Assembly: GCA_051880395.1 (NCBI GenBank)
Contig: JBJENW010000108.1
Coordinates: forward strand, 9,471 to 73,470
Origin: JBJENW01 sp051880395
Lineage (GTDB): Bacteria; Bacillota; Clostridia; Lachnospirales; Lachnospiraceae
DNA: 64,000 nucleotides
Direction of reading: 5' to 3'
A program made the position numbers and the translations under genes. The notes beneath the pieces were generated by a model. The model saw nothing but the letters and a program-made list of their open reading frames with translations. It did no database searches and was not told the origin of the DNA. This document shows, one piece after another, positions 63,989-64,000 of this stretch (position 1 is its first letter; each line of letters opens with the position of its first letter).

Positions 63989-64000
63989 GGGGGGATTTCC

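Noticed and set aside
1..64000. tRNA, rRNA or classical riboswitch genes
   Set aside because: Reading through the intergenic regions I found no tRNA cloverleaf, rRNA stretch or known riboswitch core; a covariance-model scan would be needed to exclude them fully.

Overview
The window reads as chromosomal DNA of a low-to-mid GC, anaerobic, gut-type Clostridia, most likely Lachnospiraceae. This rests on a six-gene Rnf complex, an IspH-ribosomal protein S1 fusion, an assimilatory sulfate locus using AprAB instead of CysH, a MecA adaptor, and a four-gene block resembling the DUF5716/DUF5717 proteins I associate with Lachnospiraceae. The genus cannot be fixed from the sequence. Most genes lie on the minus strand. 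The assembly is a draft: a 100-base N run at 61714-61813 is flanked by an exact 55-bp duplication, and several genes near it carry single-base or small frame disruptions.

Layout. 1-4494: Rnf operon rnfC-D-G-E-A-B (rnfB runs off the left edge). 4495-5007: non-coding, with a 163-bp palindrome. 5008-6153: a DEDD-type exonuclease-like protein. 6175-10819: an operon of a HI0933-type flavoprotein, cmk, ispH-rpsA fusion and cheR. 11026-12396: citrate synthase. 12432-12797: small membrane protein. 13008-14270: a CheY-like receiver followed by a protein with three MshEN-like repeats and a CheX-like domain. 14323-15813: threonine synthase. 15903-16619: a non-coding stretch made almost entirely of large inverted repeats. 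16620-23481: four-gene unit of unknown function (solenoid protein, actin/Hsp70-like protein, TPR protein, coiled-coil membrane protein). 23619-26174: secreted GH53 galactanase. 26248-28469: LysR regulator, PaaI-type thioesterase, DegV protein.

28686-38654 is one sulfate-to-cysteine operon: Rrf2 regulator, cysK, sulfate-binding lipoprotein, cysT, cysW, cysA, aprA, aprB, cysD, cysN. Sulfate is imported, activated to APS, reduced by AprAB, and the sulfide (after a sulfite reductase that is not in this window) is fixed by CysK. 38796-45186: a small conserved protein and glutamate synthase gltB-gltD. 45560-51224: CPBP protease-like membrane protein, HAD phosphatase, and topoisomerase IV subunits A and B.

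51374-64000 is the accessory part: two paralogous secreted Ig-like/repeat proteins, the second broken in three places, flank an RloA/RloB-type defence pair whose rloB has a one-base shift in an A8 run. Then come a frame-disrupted coiled-coil protein spanning the N gap, an integrase tail fused end-to-end with a phage-type repressor tail (fossil of a mobile element), mecA, and a divergent promoter region with repeated ATAGTAC operators.

The best candidates for undescribed biology are the four-gene DUF5716/5717-type unit and the family of large palindromes with a recurring AAATATCTYAACC motif, which adjoins that unit. The CheY plus MshEN-CheX pair is also notable.
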